DNA of 39,880 nucleotides from positions 1 through 39,880 of the forward strand of contig DATKDU010000045.1 of the NCBI GenBank assembly GCA_035512595.1, written 5' to 3'. The notes beneath the pieces were generated by a model. The model saw nothing but the letters and a program-made list of their open reading frames with translations. It was not told the origin of the DNA and made no database searches. The position numbers and the translations under genes were made by a program. The first letter of the stretch is position 1; every line of letters starts with the position of its first letter. Below, in pieces: positions 8,428 to 17,719 of the stretch. The stretch comes from DATKDU01 sp035512595 (GTDB lineage: Bacteria > Planctomycetota > Planctomycetia > Pirellulales > Pirellulaceae).

Positions 8428-8856
8428 TTTAAGCTTTCTCCGTACCTGCACCGCCGCAGTAGTGAAACAAGACATGGGCCAGCCTATCTCAGGCCCCCAC
8501 GTAGCCATAGCCGGCAGGAGACTGAAATCGATCCAAGGCACCTCGCACCCCGCACCAGGTCTCACCGTTAGAAGTTAGGCGGCCAAGAAGATTCGGCGCA
8601 AAACCAGGTTCTCCGGCAAGGCCAGCAGCGCACCGCCACATGGGACAGGGTGTCTAAATTCCTGCCACTTTGTCGCCGCCGGTACCTTTCCGCGCGAGAA
8701 CTCTCTGTACAATGAGTCCTAATTTCCTGCAAGCCGGACTTACGACAGCGCTACAGCGCGCTTTCCACCCCGGCATGCCAAATGCGAACGCTCGCGTCGC
8801 GCCGTGACCCCGTTCCTGCAGGACTGCACTTGATCAACATCACAAGGTAGCGGCCC
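8428..8856. promoter_or_regulatory. Upstream region of the respiratory operon
   Basis: This 429-bp region precedes actA and must carry the operon promoter. A TACAAT at 8708-8713 is a plausible -10 with only a weak -35 match. The start of actA at 8857 has AAGGTAG upstream as SD. Small GC-rich palindromes (CAGCGC...GCGCGCT near 8749-8762) are present. No gene is supported here. Confidence 0.3.
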
Positions 8857-9573
8857 ATGCCGCAGGTCTTTCATCCCAGCACGAATACTGTCGCCAGGGC
8901 ATCTGTGTTCGGCGGCTTGTTTCTGATCGCGGCAGTGGTCTATGCCGGCAATGCCTTCCTACGCTCCTCCTACGTGACCCAGGCGGACGTCGTCCGCGAT
9001 CAGCCAGTCCCCTTCAGCCACGACCATCACGTGGCAGGGCTCGGCATCGACTGCCGCTATTGTCACTCGACCGTCGAGACGGCGGCATTCGCGGGGATGC
9101 CCTCCACCGAAGTCTGCATGGGCTGTCACAGCCAGATTTGGAAAGACAGCCCGCTGCTGGCGCCGGTGCGCGAAAGCTACGCCGAGGGCAAGCCGCTGGC
9201 GTGGACCCGCGTCTACGACGTGCCCGACTTCGTCTATTTCGATCACAGCATCCACGTCGCCAAGGGAATCGCGTGCCAGAGTTGCCACGGGCCGGTCGAT
9301 CGCATGCCGCTGATGCGCAAGGCGACGACGCTGCACATGGAATGGTGTCTGGCGTGCCATCGGCATCCGGAGCTGGCGGTGAGAGAGCGGGAAGACATGT
9401 TCAAGTTTGAACGAGCCTCGACGCGGCAGGCCGGCACGGTCGCGGATGGGACGTTTGAAATCGGGCCGCGGTTTGGCGGAGATCACGAACTCGCCAACCA
9501 GGGCCAGAGGCTCGTGCAACAGTATGGCATTGTGACCAAACAGCTTACCGACTGCGTGATTTGCCACCGATGA
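8857..9573 (+). CDS. actA: Alternative complex III subunit ActA, pentaheme cytochrome c
   Basis: 238 aa with an N-terminal membrane anchor at about residues 13-35 and no cleavage site evident. There are five CxxCH heme c sites in order: CRYCH, CMGCH, CQSCH, CLACH and CVICH, with additional axial His candidates (SHDHH, YFDHS, TTLHMEW). ActA is the periplasmic pentaheme subunit of the quinol:electron acceptor oxidoreductase and relays electrons between the iron-sulfur subunit and the monoheme ActE. It is the first gene of the operon, and its stop overlaps the actB start as ATGA. The heme count matches the family. Confidence 0.95.
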   Translation: MPQVFHPSTNTVARASVFGGLFLIAAVVYAGNAFLRSSYVTQADVVRDQPVPFSHDHHVAGLGIDCRYCHSTVETAAFAGMPSTEVCMGCHSQIWKDSPLLAPVRESYAEGKPLAWTRVYDVPDFVYFDHSIHVAKGIACQSCHGPVDRMPLMRKATTLHMEWCLACHRHPELAVREREDMFKFERASTRQAGTVADGTFEIGPRFGGDHELANQGQRLVQQYGIVTKQLTDCVICHR

Positions 9574-12500
9574 CTGACTCCACGCACGCTTTCGATGCCC
9601 AAACAACGGTTCCCGCCGGCGTGCGGTTTGCGCGCAGCGGTCCATCGTACTGGCGAAGCCTCGAGGAATACGCTCAGACGCCGGAGTTTGAAGAGCTGCT
9701 CCACCGCGAGTTCCCCAGCCAACTAGACCAATGGAATGACCCCATTGGCCGGCGGCGGTTTTTGACGCTCATGGCCGCGTCGCTCGCGTTCGGCGGCATT
9801 GCCGGCTGTACGCGGCCGCCGCAGGAAACGATCGTCCCGTACGTCAAAGCACCGGAAGAGATCGTGCCCGGCAAGCCGCTGTTTTATGCGACGGCAATGC
9901 CGCGGGGCGGATATGCGCTCGGCTTGCTCGTGGAAAGCCATCTGGGCCGGCCGACGAAGATCGAGGGAAACCCCGAGCACCCCTCCAGCCTCGGCGCGAC
10001 CGACGCCATCGCGCAGGCGTCGATCCTGTCGCTTTACGATCCGGATCGATCCCAGACGGTCATGCACCGCGGCGCGATCAGCACCTGGGACAAGTTCATG
10101 ACCGAGATGGCGGCGCAGCGCGAGAAACTTGTCGCCAGCCGCGGCGCGGGGCTGCGGATTCTGACCGAGACGGTCACGTCGCCGACGCTCTCCGGGCAGC
10201 TACGCGTGCTCCTAGAGGAACTGCCGGAGGCCCGCTGGCATCAGTACGACCCGTCGGCGCGGGACAACGTGCGGCTCGGCGCTCGGCAAGCGTTCGGACA
10301 AGACGCCGATGTCGTCTATTCCTTCGACAAAGCGGACGTTGTGCTGTCCCTCGATGCAGACTTTCTGCTTGCCTTCCCCGGCAGCGTGCGCTATGCGCGG
10401 GACTTCATCGACCGGCGGCGGGTGTCGTCGGGCAAAGCGGACATGAACCGGCTGTATGTCGTCGAGAGCACCCCGACGATCACCGGCGCGATGGCCGAAC
10501 ATCGGCTGCCGCTGCGACCGTCGCAGATTGAGCCGCTTGCGCGGGCGATTGCCGGGCGGCTAGGCATCGAGAGGAGTGCTTCGGCGGTTAAATTACCAGC
10601 GGGCGTTTCCGAAGCCTGGTTGAACGCGGTCGTGAAGGACCTTGAGGAACATCGCGGCACGAGCCTGGTCATTGCCGGTGACGGCCAGCCGCCGGCCGTT
10701 CATGCCCTGGTCCACGCGATCAACGGGGCGCTGGAGAACGTTGGACAGAGCCTTTCGTACATCCAGCCGGTCGAGGCGCAGCCGGTAATCCATCACCAGT
10801 CGCTCGTCGAACTGCTGGCCGATATGGAAGGGGGCCGGGTCGAGACGCTCGTGATCCTCGGCGGCAATCCAGTTTATTCAGCGCCGTCGCGGCTCGGATT
10901 TGCGGACAAGCTGAAGCAGGTCGCACGAAAGATTCATCTGTCCGAGTACGACGACGAGACGTCTTTCTTGTGCGACTGGCACATTCCGGCGGCCCATTAC
11001 CTCGAATCGTGGAGCGATGCGCGGGCGTTCGACGGCACAGCGACGATCCTCCAGCCGCTCATCGCGCCGCTGTACGGCGGCAAGACGGCCCACGAGGTGC
11101 TGGCGGTCCTGCGAGGGCGGACGGGACGCACGTCGTTTGAAATCGTTCAGGCGCATTGGCGGCAGGAGATGGACGACGATCAGTTTGGCACCGCGTGGCG
11201 GAAGGCCGTGCACGACGGCGTGTTGAGGGCAGCCGAGAGGATTGACCCTTCGCGGTTCAGGGTTGAGGCTTCTGGAGGGATCGGTCGTCGGCCACAGCCC
11301 GAAGCTCAGACAGGAAGTGGTACGGTCGAAGTCGAGTTCCGCCTCGATGCGGCGCTCGGCGACGGCTCGCTGGCCAATAACGGCTGGCTCCAGGAACTTC
11401 CCAAGCCGCTGTCGAAGATCGTGTGGGACAACGTCGCCAGTCTGAGTGCAGCGACGGCGCAGCGGCTGGGCGTCGAGAATGGAGATGTGGTCGAAATCAC
11501 GCTCGACGGCCGCTCGCTCCGCGGGCCGGTATGGATCGCCCCGGGCCAGCCGGACGACTGCCTTTCTCTGACCCTCGGATACGGCCGCACCCGCAGCGGG
11601 CGCGTCGGCAATGGCGTGGGCTATCGGGCGGCAGAGATCATGCCGGCCGATGGGGCGCGCTTTGCCGTCGGCGCGAGCGTCAGGCGAACCGGCGAAAAAC
11701 ATCCGATCAGCACGACGCAAAGCCATCATGCGATGGAGGGGCGCGACATCGTGCGTGTCACGATGCACCAGCGGGTCACGGATGACTCGCAAAGCGCCAC
11801 TCCGCATTCGGACGAACTCCCCAGCCTCTACCCCGAGTACGAATACACCGGCAATGCCTGGGGAATGGTGATCGACCAGACGGCGTGCATCGGCTGTAAC
11901 GCCTGCGTCGTCGCCTGCCAGGCGGAAAACAACATCCCCATCGTCGGCAAGGAGCAGGTGGCCGTCGGCCGGGAGATGCACTGGCTGCGGATCGATCGCT
12001 ATCACGTCGGCGGGCTCGACAATCCGGAGACCTATTTCCAGCCGATGATGTGCGTCCACTGCGAGAAGGCCCCTTGCGAGGTCGTCTGCCCGGTCGCCGC
12101 GACGGTGCACGACTCGGAGGGGACGAGCAACATGATCTACAACCGGTGCGTCGGCACGCGGTATTGCTCCAACAACTGCCCCTACAAAGTGCGGCGGTTC
12201 AACTACCTCCAGTACACCGACGAGACCACGCCGAGCCTCAAACTGCTCCGCAATCCGGACGTGACGGTCCGCTCGCGCGGCGTGATGGAGAAGTGCTCCT
12301 ACTGCATCCAGCGGATCAGCGCCGGCCGAATTGCCGCCAAGATCGAGAACCGGCCGATTGCCGACGGCGAAGTCGTCACCGCCTGCCAGCAGGCTTGCCC
12401 GACGCGGGCGATCGTGTTCGGCAATTTGAACGACCCGCAATCGCAGGTGCGGCGGCTGAAGGAATCCCCGCTGAATTACGGCGTCCTGGCCGAGCTGAAT

Positions 12501-12626
12501 ACGGTGCCGCGGACGACGTACTTGGCGAGAGTCACCAATCCCCATCCTGATTTGCCGATGCCCGCTGCCGCCGAATTACACGGCGAGCCCAAAGTTCACG
12601 CCGATCCCAACAAGGCAGAATCGTGA
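9570..12626 (+). CDS. actB: Alternative complex III subunit ActB, molybdopterin-like and Fe-S fusion
   Basis: 1018 aa from the ATG at 9570, which overlaps the actA stop as ATGA; a TTG three codons upstream is less likely. An N-terminal extension precedes a Tat motif (GRRRFLTLMAAS, about residues 60-71) and a lipobox-like IAGC with Cys80, so the protein is exported folded and perhaps lipidated. Residues of about 90-700 form the molybdopterin-oxidoreductase-like domain. From about 770 the ferredoxin-like part carries cluster ligands: CIGCNACVVACQ, CVHCEKAPCEVVCP, CVGTRYCSNNCP and CSYCIQ...CQQACP. Homologues hold three 4Fe-4S and one 3Fe-4S cluster and lack a functional molybdenum centre. It would pass electrons to ActA. 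Confidence 0.95.
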   Translation: MTDSTHAFDAQTTVPAGVRFARSGPSYWRSLEEYAQTPEFEELLHREFPSQLDQWNDPIGRRRFLTLMAASLAFGGIAGCTRPPQETIVPYVKAPEEIVPGKPLFYATAMPRGGYALGLLVESHLGRPTKIEGNPEHPSSLGATDAIAQASILSLYDPDRSQTVMHRGAISTWDKFMTEMAAQREKLVASRGAGLRILTETVTSPTLSGQLRVLLEELPEARWHQYDPSARDNVRLGARQAFGQDADVVYSFDKADVVLSLDADFLLAFPGSVRYARDFIDRRRVSSGKADMNRLYVVESTPTITGAMAEHRLPLRPSQIEPLARAIAGRLGIERSASAVKLPAGVSEAWLNAVVKDLEEHRGTSLVIAGDGQPPAVHALVHAINGALENVGQSLSYIQPVEAQPVIHHQSLVELLADMEGGRVETLVILGGNPVYSAPSRLGFADKLKQVARKIHLSEYDDETSFLCDWHIPAAHYLESWSDARAFDGTATILQPLIAPLYGGKTAHEVLAVLRGRTGRTSFEIVQAHWRQEMDDDQFGTAWRKAVHDGVLRAAERIDPSRFRVEASGGIGRRPQPEAQTGSGTVEVEFRLDAALGDGSLANNGWLQELPKPLSKIVWDNVASLSAATAQRLGVENGDVVEITLDGRSLRGPVWIAPGQPDDCLSLTLGYGRTRSGRVGNGVGYRAAEIMPADGARFAVGASVRRTGEKHPISTTQSHHAMEGRDIVRVTMHQRVTDDSQSATPHSDELPSLYPEYEYTGNAWGMVIDQTACIGCNACVVACQAENNIPIVGKEQVAVGREMHWLRIDRYHVGGLDNPETYFQPMMCVHCEKAPCEVVCPVAATVHDSEGTSNMIYNRCVGTRYCSNNCPYKVRRFNYLQYTDETTPSLKLLRNPDVTVRSRGVMEKCSYCIQRISAGRIAAKIENRPIADGEVVTACQQACPTRAIVFGNLNDPQSQVRRLKESPLNYGVLAELNTVPRTTYLARVTNPHPDLPMPAAAELHGEPKVHADPNKAES

Positions 12627-14008
12627 GCGGCGAAATCGCCAGAACCGACACGCATGCCGACGGCCGCCCGCCGGTCCTCGAACCGGGCCACACCTACGCC
12701 ACCGTTACCGACCAGATCAGCAGCATCGTCCTTTCGCGTTCCACGCCGCGAAGCTGGCTGGGAGGCTTCATCGTGGCGCTGGGACTGTTGATGGTCTTCC
12801 TTTACGCAACGGCTTATCTGCTGGCGACGGGCATCGGCATCTGGGGAAACAACGTCCCCGTCGCCTGGGCGTTTGACATCATCAACTTCGTCTGGTGGAT
12901 TGGAATCGGCCACGCCGGCACCCTCATCTCCGCCGTGCTGCTGCTCTTTCGCCAGCAATGGCGGACCAGCATCAACCGATTCGCCGAGGCCATGACGCTG
13001 TTTGCCGTTGTTTGCGCAGGGCTGTATCCAATCTTGCATCTGGGCCGGCCGTGGATTTTTTACTGGCTGCTCCCCTATCCCAGCACGCTCGGCGTCTGGC
13101 CGCAGTTCCGCAGCCCGCTCATTTGGGACGTGTTTGCCGTCTCGACCTACGCCACCGTGTCGCTCCTCTTTTGGTACGTCGGCCTCATTCCCGACCTGGC
13201 GACCCTCCGCGATCGGGCTCAGCGGCGAGTGCCGCAGGTAATATACGGCATTCTGGCGATGGGGTGGCGCGGCTCGGCGACGCACTGGCACCGCTACCAG
13301 ACGGCGTATTTGCTTCTGGCGGGGCTGGCGACGCCGCTGGTGGTGTCGGTCCATAGCATCGTGGGGCTCGACTTCGCCGCCTCGATCGTCCCCGGCTGGC
13401 ACGTGACGCTGTTCCCGCCGTACTTCGTCGCCGGCGCGATTTTTTCAGGTTTCGCCATGGTGATGACGCTGGCCATTCCGCTGCGTGCCGTGTATGGCCT
13501 CGAGGATTTCATCACGCTCCGCCATCTGGGGAACATGGCCAAGGTGATGCTCACCACGGGGCTGATCGTCGCCTACGGCTACCTGATGGAGGTTTTTTTC
13601 TCGTGGTACAGCGGCAACGAGTTCGAATGGTCGCTGACCGTGAACCGGGCATTCGGTGCTTACGCCCCGCTGTATTGGTCGCTGATCGCGTGCAACGTGC
13701 TGATCCCGCAGCTTCTCTGGTTTCGCGCGGTGCGGCGGAACGTGCCGCTCCTGTTTATCATTTCGCTGATCGTGAACGTCGGGATGTGGCTGGAGCGGTT
13801 CGTGATCATCGTGATCAGCTTGCACCGAGATTTTTTGCCCTCGGCGTGGAAGATGTATTACCCGACGATCTGGGACTTCGCCCAGTTCTTCGGCTCGATC
13901 GGCCTCTTTTTGACGCTGCTATTCTTGTTCATCCGGGTGCTGCCGGTGATTTCGATATTCGAGCTGCGCGAGTTGGTCCACGAGACGAGCGAGCAGGTTG
14001 AGGACTGA
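12623..14008 (+). CDS. actC: Alternative complex III subunit ActC, NrfD-like membrane protein
   Basis: 461 aa, starting at the GTG at 12623, which overlaps the actB stop (GTGA). About ten transmembrane helices begin near residue 48 (LGGFIVALGLLMVFLYATAY). It contains NrfD/PsrC-family features such as WIGIGHAGTLISAVL and SVHSIVGLDFA. ActC is the quinol-binding integral subunit that docks with ActB and is paralogous to ActF. It is three bases from actD, consistent with translational coupling. Confidence 0.95.
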   Translation: MSGEIARTDTHADGRPPVLEPGHTYATVTDQISSIVLSRSTPRSWLGGFIVALGLLMVFLYATAYLLATGIGIWGNNVPVAWAFDIINFVWWIGIGHAGTLISAVLLLFRQQWRTSINRFAEAMTLFAVVCAGLYPILHLGRPWIFYWLLPYPSTLGVWPQFRSPLIWDVFAVSTYATVSLLFWYVGLIPDLATLRDRAQRRVPQVIYGILAMGWRGSATHWHRYQTAYLLLAGLATPLVVSVHSIVGLDFAASIVPGWHVTLFPPYFVAGAIFSGFAMVMTLAIPLRAVYGLEDFITLRHLGNMAKVMLTTGLIVAYGYLMEVFFSWYSGNEFEWSLTVNRAFGAYAPLYWSLIACNVLIPQLLWFRAVRRNVPLLFIISLIVNVGMWLERFVIIVISLHRDFLPSAWKMYYPTIWDFAQFFGSIGLFLTLLFLFIRVLPVISIFELRELVHETSEQVED

Positions 14009-14010
14009 CC

Positions 14011-14550
14011 ATGAACGAACCATTGGACCTTTACGGCTTGCTGGCCGAGTTCGAGCATCCGGAGGAATTGCTCGCGGCGGCAGCCGCTGCCCACGACGCC
14101 GGCTACCGGCGTGTGGAAGCCTACACGCCGATACCGCTGCCCGGTCTGACCGAGGCGCTGGGGACCGTGCCCACACAATTGCCGCGGCTGACGCTGCTGG
14201 GGGGTTTGGCGGGCGCTGCGGCCGGTTACGCACTTCAGTACTGGGTCTCGGTGATCGAGTATCCGCTGAACGTCGGCGGCCGGCCGCTGCATAGCTGGCC
14301 TGCTTTCCTGCCAATCGTGTTCGAGCTGGCGATTCTGGGGGCGTCGCTCACGGCCGTGCTGGGGATGCTCGCCCTCAACGGCCTGCCGCGCCCGCACCAT
14401 CCCCTTTTTGCCGTGCCGGAGTTTCGCCTGGCCAGCCGCGACCGTTTTTTCCTATGCATTGAGTCCCGGGATGCGAAATTCGACCTGGCGCAGACGCGCG
14501 AGTTCTTGTCGGCGCTCCATCCGAAAACCGTGATCGAAGTCCCACGATGA
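14011..14550 (+). CDS. actD: Alternative complex III subunit ActD (DUF3341)
   Basis: 179 aa. The soluble N-terminal part begins YGLLAEFEHPEELLAAA and contains GYRRVEAYTPIP, the usual DUF3341 hallmark. Two transmembrane helices follow at about 57-77 and 100-122, then a soluble C-terminal domain (FFLCIESRDAKFD...). ActD is a small membrane subunit of alternative complex III with no cofactor. Its stop overlaps actE by 4 bp. Identification is supported by sequence and by position between actC and actE. Confidence 0.93.
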   Translation: MNEPLDLYGLLAEFEHPEELLAAAAAAHDAGYRRVEAYTPIPLPGLTEALGTVPTQLPRLTLLGGLAGAAAGYALQYWVSVIEYPLNVGGRPLHSWPAFLPIVFELAILGASLTAVLGMLALNGLPRPHHPLFAVPEFRLASRDRFFLCIESRDAKFDLAQTREFLSALHPKTVIEVPR

Positions 14551-15143
14551 AATCCGCAGTGACGCTGTGCCGATGGTTGGCCTTGGCCGCGCTGGCGACG
14601 GTGCTGATCGGCTGCCATCGGGACATGCGCAACCAGCCGCGGTACGAGGCGCTGGAGGCCAGCGACTTCTTTGGCGACGGGCAGTCGGCCCGGCTGCCGG
14701 TGGTCGGCACGGTCGCGCGCGGCCAGCTTCAGGAGGACGAAACGCTTTACACGGGCAAGTCGCAGGGGGAATTTGTCGTCGAGCCCCCGGTGGAGATCAC
14801 CCGCGAGCTGCTCGTCCGCGGCCAGGATCGGTACACGATCTACTGCGCGCCGTGCCACGCGCGGACCGGCCTGGGCAACGGGATGATCGTCGAGCGAGGC
14901 TTTCGCAAGCCGCCGTCCTACCACATCGACCGTTTGCGAAACGCTCCGGCGGGGCATTTCTTCGACGTGATGACGCACGGCTTTGGCGCCATGCCCAGCT
15001 ACCGGCGGATCGAGCCGCGCGACCGCTGGGCGATCGTGGCCTATATCCGCGTGCTTCAGCTTTCGCAGAACGCGACGCTCGAGGACGTGCCCGAGAGCGA
15101 GCGCGGCAAGCTGGAAATGCCGTTGGCGGAGGGGCAGCCATGA
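14547..15143 (+). CDS. actE: Alternative complex III subunit ActE, monoheme cytochrome c lipoprotein
   Basis: 198 aa, ATG at 14547 overlapping the actD stop. It has a lipoprotein signal peptide with lipobox LIGC (Cys23). A class I cytochrome c domain has heme motif CAPCH at residues 100-104 and the likely axial Met149 in GAMPSY. ActE accepts electrons from pentaheme ActA and donates them to the next carrier, here most likely the cytochrome c domain of CoxB encoded in the same operon. It ends with an ATGA overlap into actF. Confidence 0.94.
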   Translation: MKSAVTLCRWLALAALATVLIGCHRDMRNQPRYEALEASDFFGDGQSARLPVVGTVARGQLQEDETLYTGKSQGEFVVEPPVEITRELLVRGQDRYTIYCAPCHARTGLGNGMIVERGFRKPPSYHIDRLRNAPAGHFFDVMTHGFGAMPSYRRIEPRDRWAIVAYIRVLQLSQNATLEDVPESERGKLEMPLAEGQP

Positions 15144-16321
15144 CCAGTGCCTTCATCAGCACCGTCCGCCGAATGCAGCTTGTCGCGCTGCTGGTCGGCA
15201 TTGTCGGCGGGCTGATTGCCGCGGCCGGCTGGTATTTCGACCCGGCGCATTTTTTCCCAGCCTATTTGGTGGGCTTTCTGTTCTGGCTGGGGGTCGCGCT
15301 TGGCGCGCAAGCGGTGAACCTGATTCATCATCTGACAGGCGGCGGCTGGGGGATTCCGATCCGCCGCATCCTCGAGGCGGCATTCGGCACGCTTCCGGTG
15401 CTGGCGGTCCTGTTTCTGCCGCTGCTGGCGGGATTATCCACGCTCTACGACTGGGCGCGGCCGGAGTACGTTGCCAGCGATCCACTCTTGACGCGCGAGA
15501 TCGGCGGCTACGCGAAGATTCATTACCTCAACGTCGAGTGGTGGACGATCCGGGCAGCGATTTACTTCGCGGTCTGGATCGTGCTGGGGCTGGCGCTCAA
15601 CTGGCTGTCGGCCGGATCCGATCCGGCCACCGAGCGAAAGCGCAGCCGCTCTCTGGCGCTGCTCAGCGGACCCGGCCTGATCCTCTGGTCGCTGGCGGTC
15701 ACGTTTGCCGCCGTCGATTGGGCCATGTCGCTGGAACCGCACTGGTTCTCCAGCATGTACGGCGTGCTGTTCATGGCGGGGCAGGCCGTGTCGGGCTTGG
15801 CACTGGCGATCCTGATTGCCCTGCCGCTGCGTGACGCATCGCCCTGGGAGGAATGTTTGACGGTCGGCCGCGTCCACGACGTCGGCAATCTACTGCTGGC
15901 GGCCGTTTTGTTCTGGAGCTACGTCTCGCTGATGCAATTCCTGATCATCTGGTCGGGGAACCTGCCGGAGGAGACGCCCTGGTACCTGCGCCGCAGCCGC
16001 GGCGGTTGGGAATTCGTCGCCCTTGCGTTGGCGGCACTGCATTTCGTGGTCCCCTTTTTCCTGCTGCTGATGCGGCAAACCAAACGCCGCGCGGCGTGGC
16101 TACTGTCGGTAGCGGGACTGCTCGCCATGATGCGGCTGGTCGATTTGTACTGGCTGGTGATGCCTGCGTTTCGGTCCGAGCGGCTGTCGATGAACTGGCT
16201 CGACTTTGTCGTGCCGCTGGCGATCGGCGGCTTTTGGCTGGCGGCATTCGCGAGCCGCCTTTTGGCCCGGGCGGCATTGCCCGTGTGCGACGAATCGGCG
16301 CTGGAGACTAGCCATGGCTGA
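15140..16321 (+). CDS. actF: Alternative complex III subunit ActF, NrfD-like membrane protein
   Basis: 393 aa from the ATG at 15140, which overlaps the actE stop. The frame is open much further upstream, but that extension only shadows actE. About ten transmembrane helices are seen, with family features LIHHLTGGGWGIPIRR, HYLNVEWW, FAAVDWAMSLEPHWFSSMYG and SYVSLMQFLIIWSGNLPEET. These are typical of ActF, the second NrfD-like subunit paired with ActC and proposed to take part in proton translocation. Its stop lies 8 bp inside the next gene. Confidence 0.94.
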   Translation: MTSAFISTVRRMQLVALLVGIVGGLIAAAGWYFDPAHFFPAYLVGFLFWLGVALGAQAVNLIHHLTGGGWGIPIRRILEAAFGTLPVLAVLFLPLLAGLSTLYDWARPEYVASDPLLTREIGGYAKIHYLNVEWWTIRAAIYFAVWIVLGLALNWLSAGSDPATERKRSRSLALLSGPGLILWSLAVTFAAVDWAMSLEPHWFSSMYGVLFMAGQAVSGLALAILIALPLRDASPWEECLTVGRVHDVGNLLLAAVLFWSYVSLMQFLIIWSGNLPEETPWYLRRSRGGWEFVALALAALHFVVPFFLLLMRQTKRRAAWLLSVAGLLAMMRLVDLYWLVMPAFRSERLSMNWLDFVVPLAIGGFWLAAFASRLLARAALPVCDESALETSHG

Positions 16322-16724
16322 ACCAGTCGAAAACAACGCGAATGCCGGCTACGAGCGGACCGACGTGCGGATCGCGCCGCTGGTCTGGCTGGGGCTGGCG
16401 GTTTTTCTGGGATCGGCTGCCGTGTTTGGCGTGGTGTGGCTGCTGCTCGTCTTTTTCGAGCGACAGGCCGAGCGTAGCGATCCGCAGCAATCGCCTCTGG
16501 CGCAAAGCGAGCGCGCGCCTCTGGCCCCTGGGCTACAGAAATCGCCGGTGGAGGACTTGCAAGCGCTGATCGCCCGCGACGAAGCGATCCTCACCAGCTA
16601 CGGCTGGGCTGACGAGGAACGGCAGGTCGTCCGCATTCCGGTCGAGCGAGCGATCGAGCTGGCACTGGATCGAGGATTGCCGAAGCCCAAGGGAGAAAGC
16701 GGGACCGAGGGAGAGCAAAAATGA
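16314..16724 (+). CDS. Small membrane protein conserved in ACIII-Cox loci
   Basis: 136 aa from the ATG at 16314, overlapping actF by 8 bp. A short polar N-terminus is followed by one transmembrane helix at about 25-48 (PLVWLGLAVFLGSAAVFGVV...) and a periplasmic tail. The C-terminus contains SYGWADEERQVVRIPVERAI. A similar pattern, YGW.D...G.VRIPI..AM, recurs in small proteins next to SCO and cox genes in several phyla, from memory and not from a search. It may be an assembly or accessory subunit of the complex III-oxidase supercomplex. The role is inferred from position only. It ends in an ATGA overlap with the SCO gene. Confidence 0.75.
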   Translation: MAEPVENNANAGYERTDVRIAPLVWLGLAVFLGSAAVFGVVWLLLVFFERQAERSDPQQSPLAQSERAPLAPGLQKSPVEDLQALIARDEAILTSYGWADEERQVVRIPVERAIELALDRGLPKPKGESGTEGEQK

Positions 16725-17719
16725 ATCGCTTTTTGAAGAGTCTTAGTCAAATCGAAGACAGAGTTGGTTGTTTCTCACACAGAGGCACAAAGGCACAGAG
16801 GAACGGAGCGGATGAAGTACGACTATCGTCTTCCAATGGCTTCTCTGTGCCTCTGTGCCTCTGTGCCTCGGTGCGAAACCAGTGCGGCGTGCTAATCCTG
16901 CTGATTGCTGCGCTGTCGAGTACGGCCTTCGGAGAGCCGCCAAGGAATAACATCGCCGAGCAGGTCGGACTCGATCAGCATCTGGGGGAGCAAGTGCCGC
17001 TGGAGCTGGCGTTTCGTGATGAAGCGGGCCGCAGCGTGCGGCTGAAGGATTACTTTAAGGACAAGCCGCTGATTCTCGTGCTCGTGCAGTACCGCTGCCC
17101 CATGCTGTGCGGCGAGGTGCTAAACGGCCTGCTCAAGTCAAGCCAGGGGGTGAAGTTCCAGATCGGCAAGGAGTACGAGATCGTCACCGTCAGCATCGAC
17201 CCGCGCGAGACGCCGCAGATGGCCGCCGAGAAGAAGCGGCGGTATGCGAGCCTTTACCGCCGCGATGGGGCCACCGAAGGCTGGCACTTCCTCACGGGCG
17301 AGCAGAAAAGCATTGACGCCTTGGCGAAGGCCATCGGCTACCGCTATCGCTACGACGAAGCCACCGATCAGTTTGCCCACCCCAGCGGCATTGTTGTGGC
17401 GACCCCCAGCGGACGACTGTCGCGCTACTTCTACGGCATTGACTACCCACCTACTGACCTGCGGCTGGGGCTGGTGGAAAGCAGCGAGAACCGGATCGGC
17501 AGCCCGGTCGATCAGGTGCTGCTCCTCTGCTTCCACTACAACCCGGCCACCGGCAAGTACGGCTTTGTTATCGCCGGCGTGCTTCGTCTGGCGGCGCTGG
17601 CGACCGTTTGCGCTCTTGGAGGGTATTTGACGCTGGCGTTTTATCGCGAATTCCGACAGTCCAAAGTCCAAGGTCCAAAGTCCAAAGTCGTCAGACTTGA
17701 GGCCAACGCTGACTCCTGA
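16721..17719 (+). CDS. SCO1/SenC-type copper chaperone with repeat-derived insert
   Basis: 332 aa. ATG at 16721 overlaps the previous stop as ATGA. The thioredoxin-like SCO domain (about 80-270) has the copper-binding CPMLC motif in VLVQYRCPMLCGEV and a downstream His (QFAHPSG) that can complete the Cu site. SCO proteins deliver copper to Cu_A of CoxB, which is the next gene. A hydrophobic segment near the C-terminus (about 285-310) should anchor the protein. Oddities: residues of about 17-53 (HRGTKAQRNG...VPLCLCASVR) are encoded by an inverted octamer-type repeat lodged in frame before the signal-like stretch CGVLILLIAALSSTAFG. The last residues (SKVQGPKSKV...) come from a heptamer repeat. 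A GTG at 16871 is an alternative start that would bypass the insert but has no SD. Confidence 0.9.
   Translation: MNRFLKSLSQIEDRVGCFSHRGTKAQRNGADEVRLSSSNGFSVPLCLCASVRNQCGVLILLIAALSSTAFGEPPRNNIAEQVGLDQHLGEQVPLELAFRDEAGRSVRLKDYFKDKPLILVLVQYRCPMLCGEVLNGLLKSSQGVKFQIGKEYEIVTVSIDPRETPQMAAEKKRRYASLYRRDGATEGWHFLTGEQKSIDALAKAIGYRYRYDEATDQFAHPSGIVVATPSGRLSRYFYGIDYPPTDLRLGLVESSENRIGSPVDQVLLLCFHYNPATGKYGFVIAGVLRLAALATVCALGGYLTLAFYREFRQSKVQGPKSKVVRLEANADS
16776..16875. repeat. Inverted octamer-type repeat inside SCO coding region
   Basis: The left arm (about 16776-16802) consists of repeated AGAGGCAC/AAAGGCAC units. The right arm (about 16840-16875) has three CTCTGTGC units and a variant CTCGGTGC. The arms are complementary and separated by about 37 bp, so the RNA could form a long hairpin near the start of the SCO message. 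The element is translated in frame. Confidence 0.8.

Noticed and set aside
10878..12545. 555-codon minus-strand open frame opposite actB
   Set aside because: Mirrors actB codon structure and has an Arg/Asp-rich composition typical of antisense frames.
14567..15139. N-terminal extension of actF
   Set aside because: Overlaps actE in another frame; homologues start at the ATG at 15140.
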